A stretch of DNA of 64,000 nucleotides, taken from positions 11,955-75,954 of the forward strand of contig CAZARD010000007.1 of the NCBI GenBank assembly GCA_964487505.1. The letters run 5' to 3'. The notes under the pieces were generated by a model. It made no database searches and was not told the origin of the DNA. It worked only from the letters and a program-made list of their open reading frames with translations. The DNA is from JAFDVJ01 sp964487505 (GTDB lineage: Bacteria > Acidobacteriota > Blastocatellia > Pyrinomonadales > Pyrinomonadaceae). This document shows positions 63,016-64,000 of this stretch, one piece after another; positions within the stretch are counted from its first letter, which is position 1, and each line of letters begins with the position of its first letter. A program made the translations under genes and the position numbers.

Positions 63016-63996
63016 ATGAAAAGAGCACTGGTTTGCGGCGCCGGCGGATTCATCGGCGGCCATTTGGTAAAGCGTCTCAAAGATGAAGGCTATTGGGTTC
63101 GCGGCGTCGATCTGAAAGAACACGAATACGGAAACTGCAACGCCGATGAGTTCATTCTCGGCGACCTGCGTGATCCGGTCCTGGTCGCGAAGGTCGTCAC
63201 GCCCGATCTCGACGAGATCTACCAGCTGGCGGCCGATATGGGCGGCGCGGGATTTATTTTCGTCGGCGTGAACGATGCGGACATTATGCACAACAGCGCG
63301 ATGATCAACCTCAACGTGCTCGAGCAGGCTCGGATCAGCGGCGTCAAAAAGATTCTCTACACCTCGACAGCCTGCGTTTATCCGGAATACAACCAGATGG
63401 ATCCGGACAACCCGAAATGTTCCGAGGACTCGGTTTATCCGGCACAGCCCGATAGCGAGTACGGTTGGGAAAAGCTGTTTTCCGAGCGGATGTACCTGAC
63501 CTACGCGCGGACGACCGGGATGATCTGCAAGGTGACGCGGCTTCACAATATCTTCGGTCCGCTCGGCACCTGGGATGGCGGCCGCGAAAAGGCGCCGGCC
63601 GCGATCTGCCGAAAGGTCGCCGAAGCTCCCGACGGCGGGCACATAGAGGTTTGGGGCGACGGCAAGCAGACCAGATCGTTCCTTTTGGTCTACGAATGCG
63701 TCGAGGGGCTCCGCCGTTTGATGGAAAGCGAGGATTTTCACGGCCCGGTGAACATCGGGTCGGAAGAGATGATCTCGATGAACGATTTCGCGAAGATGGT
63801 AATCGAGATCTCCGGCAAGAACCTCTCGATCAGAAACATCCCGGGCCCGCTCGGGGTTCGCGGCCGAAATTCGGACAACGCCCTGATCCGTGAAAAGCTC
63901 GGCTGGGCCCCGACCGAACCGCTCCGCAAAGGCGTCGATCTGACCTACAGATGGATCTCCGAGCAGGTCGAAAATGCAGAACCCCGCACGAAGTAA
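63016..63996 (+). CDS. NAD-dependent nucleotide-sugar epimerase (GDP-mannose 3,5-epimerase-like)
   Basis: 326 residues, extended SDR fold. Rossmann motif GAGGFIGGHLVKRL, the DLRDP and LAADMGGAGFIF region, catalytic YGWEK (YxxxK) in DSEYGWEKLFSERMY, and LHNIFGPLGTWDGGREKAPAAICRK. These match GDP-mannose 3,5-epimerase-like enzymes. Partner of the WecG-type transferase in making a sugar precursor. Its last six codons (NAEPRTK with the stop) are provided by a REP-like repeat, so the native C-terminus may have been altered. Confidence 0.93.
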   Translation: MKRALVCGAGGFIGGHLVKRLKDEGYWVRGVDLKEHEYGNCNADEFILGDLRDPVLVAKVVTPDLDEIYQLAADMGGAGFIFVGVNDADIMHNSAMINLNVLEQARISGVKKILYTSTACVYPEYNQMDPDNPKCSEDSVYPAQPDSEYGWEKLFSERMYLTYARTTGMICKVTRLHNIFGPLGTWDGGREKAPAAICRKVAEAPDGGHIEVWGDGKQTRSFLLVYECVEGLRRLMESEDFHGPVNIGSEEMISMNDFAKMVIEISGKNLSIRNIPGPLGVRGRNSDNALIREKLGWAPTEPLRKGVDLTYRWISEQVENAEPRTK

Positions 63997-64000
63997 GGGG
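63975..64000 (+). repeat. REP-like box, copy E (cut by the window edge)
   Basis: TGCAGAACCCCGCACGA then AGTAAGGGG, identical to copy C for as far as it is visible. It overlaps the 3' end of the epimerase gene and supplies its TAA. Confidence 0.85.

Noticed and set aside
61987..63741. 584-codon minus-strand frame across glpD, the glycosyltransferase and the epimerase
   Set aside because: Spans three clear plus-strand genes and is rich in Arg as typical of high-GC antisense frames.
1..64000. tRNA or rRNA genes
   Set aside because: I scanned the intergenic regions for tRNA T-loop patterns and rRNA-like sequence and saw none; a covariance search would be decisive.

Overview
The window reads as one contig of a high-GC Gram-negative bacterium, most likely an acidobacterium of the Blastocatellia / Pyrinomonadales type. 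This placement is inferred from gene content: several secreted FG-GAP/VCBS propeller proteins, exported subtilases with short tandem-repeat tails, a CHAT-TPR protein, an M61 and an M36 metallopeptidase, and the intergenic repeat style. It was not obtained by database comparison. I found no tRNA, rRNA, CRISPR array or transposase. Both 100-N gaps are flanked by an identical 55-bp direct duplication, so they look like unresolved k-mer overlaps of a short-read assembly, not missing DNA.

Layout. 0.1-4.3 kb: TPR-CHAT protease and exported subtilase. 4.9-8.1 kb: VCBS/CHRD surface protein and di-heme cytochrome c. 8.1-11.8 kb (minus): M61 peptidase, propeller lipoprotein, DinB-like protein. 11.9-16.8 kb: MFS exporter, FecA-like TonB receptor, VCBS protein. 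17-19.1 kb: folD, MazG-like hydrolase, coaE. 19.1-28.7 kb: a complete oligopeptide ABC importer with two substrate-binding lipoproteins, two permeases and two ATPases, interleaved with two small exported proteins. 29.1-37.6 kb: a signalling cluster (PocR-GAF-GGDEF diguanylate cyclase, a Walker-A-less STAND-like ATPase fused to an RsbW-type kinase domain, a STAS antagonist, a GAF-HD-GYP phosphodiesterase), interrupted by a hipBA module, a relic of a second hipA and a dispersed repeat. 37.6-41.5 kb: M36 metallopeptidase with VCBS tail. 41.7-46.9 kb: LysR regulator divergent from sdhC-sdhA-(broken Uma2 gene)-sdhB. 47-53.2 kb (minus): GGDEF-EAL protein, GNAT protein and an exported subtilase carrying a degenerate ClpA/ClpB-like AAA+ domain. 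53.8-64 kb: ComM-type ATPase, sensor kinase, small membrane protein, GrdB-like protein, DUF2585 protein, glpD, WecG-type glycosyltransferase, nucleotide-sugar epimerase.

How parts fit together. The 29-37.6 kb cluster combines synthesis and breakdown of c-di-GMP with a partner-switch pair (kinase domain plus STAS) and is the best candidate for an undescribed regulatory system. The opp-like operon feeds peptide uptake and the secreted peptidases could supply its substrates, which is inference. Repeat families are prominent: a box-plus-hairpin REP-like family, often as inverted pairs just after stop codons, a longer dispersed repeat shared by the 4.5 kb and 33.8 kb regions, an inverted CCCTCGTAGAGGG element, and heptamer tracts of CAAAATC / TTCAAGA type.
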